Source: Mactromeris polynyma
Taxonomy: Eukaryota > Mollusca > Bivalvia > Venerida > Mactridae
DNA: 64,000 nucleotides
Direction: 5' to 3'
Assembly: GCA_032209605.1 (NCBI GenBank)
Contig: JASFXZ010000001.1
Location: 9,363,703 to 9,427,702, forward strand
Every line of letters starts with the position of its first letter. The first letter of the stretch is position 1. Both the position numbers and the translations under genes were made by a program. This document shows positions 63,691 to 64,000 of the stretch, one piece after another. The notes beneath the pieces are model-generated. The model had not been told where the DNA came from. It saw nothing but the letters and a program-made list of their open reading frames with translations, and did no database searches.

Positions 63691-64000
63691 TTGTTAGTTT
63701 GATTCAAGTTTTGTTACTTTGGAATGTTTAATCCAGTTTGATTCAAGTTTTGTTACTTTGGAATGTTAAATCCATTTTTGAATGTTATATATCCGTTAAA
63801 TCATGCCGACTGACTCGTCTTACCAGTATAATTAGACTGTATTGTAACAAGTACCACCTTTGCAATAAGCAAGCAAGTTATGATGAGTCTTTCAATAACT
63901 ACCCTTATTGTGTTGGCCTTTGTTNNNNNNNNNNNNNNNNNNNNNNNNNNNNNNNNNNNNNNNNNNNNNNNNNNNNNNNNNNNNNNNNNNNNNNNNNNNN
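63691..64000. other. Short direct repeat, then assembly gap
   Basis: A 40-base stretch containing gtttgattcaagttttgtta is duplicated at about 63698 and 63737. From 63925 the sequence is N. Confidence 0.9.

Overview
The window is nuclear DNA from an animal, most likely a bivalve mollusc. It is AT-rich, its genes have many short exons with canonical GT/AG borders, and it is full of short inverted-repeat elements (CAGT-AAACCT termini), tRNA-derived SINEs and 160-170 bp 'gggccataact' repeats of the kind common in mollusc genomes. The last point is recalled knowledge of mollusc DNA, not a search result. No bacterial-style operons, CRISPR arrays or intact transposases were seen.

Layout. 1-3.5 kb: a ~1.1 kb block present twice, the left copy carrying a fold-back. 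3.5-12 kb: AT-rich DNA with inverted-repeat elements, a SINE and seven tandem 85 bp tRNA-like units. 13.4-14.9 kb (+): a single-exon 506-residue protein of unknown function with a 17-residue repeat and a thrice-repeated Trp motif. 15-20 kb: intergenic, with a 170 bp tandem repeat and a hairpin element. 20.2-25.5 kb (-): a complete eight-exon polynucleotide kinase 3'-phosphatase gene (414 residues, no FHA domain). 25.6-32.2 kb: intergenic repeats and AT-rich DNA. 32.4-48.5 kb (-): a complete ten-coding-exon Src-family tyrosine kinase gene (507 residues). Its introns hold a 2.5 kb minisatellite, a LINE 3' fragment, SINEs and several inverted-repeat elements. 48.5-57 kb: probable 5' intron and leader of the kinase gene, rich in palindromes and in an element with a 9 bp target duplication. 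57.7-63.3 kb (+): a divergently placed seven-exon SGNH-hydrolase-fold gene whose second intron holds about 1.55 kb of perfect (GACT)n. The last ~80 bases are N.

The genes do not form one pathway. PNKP repairs DNA ends, the Src kinase relays phosphotyrosine signals at the membrane, and the SGNH protein is an unassigned intracellular hydrolase with a nuclear-type basic tail. The most unusual non-genic signals are a hairpin family whose two copies differ by five compensatory base-pair changes, and two further near-perfect 71-81 bp palindromes 120 bp apart.
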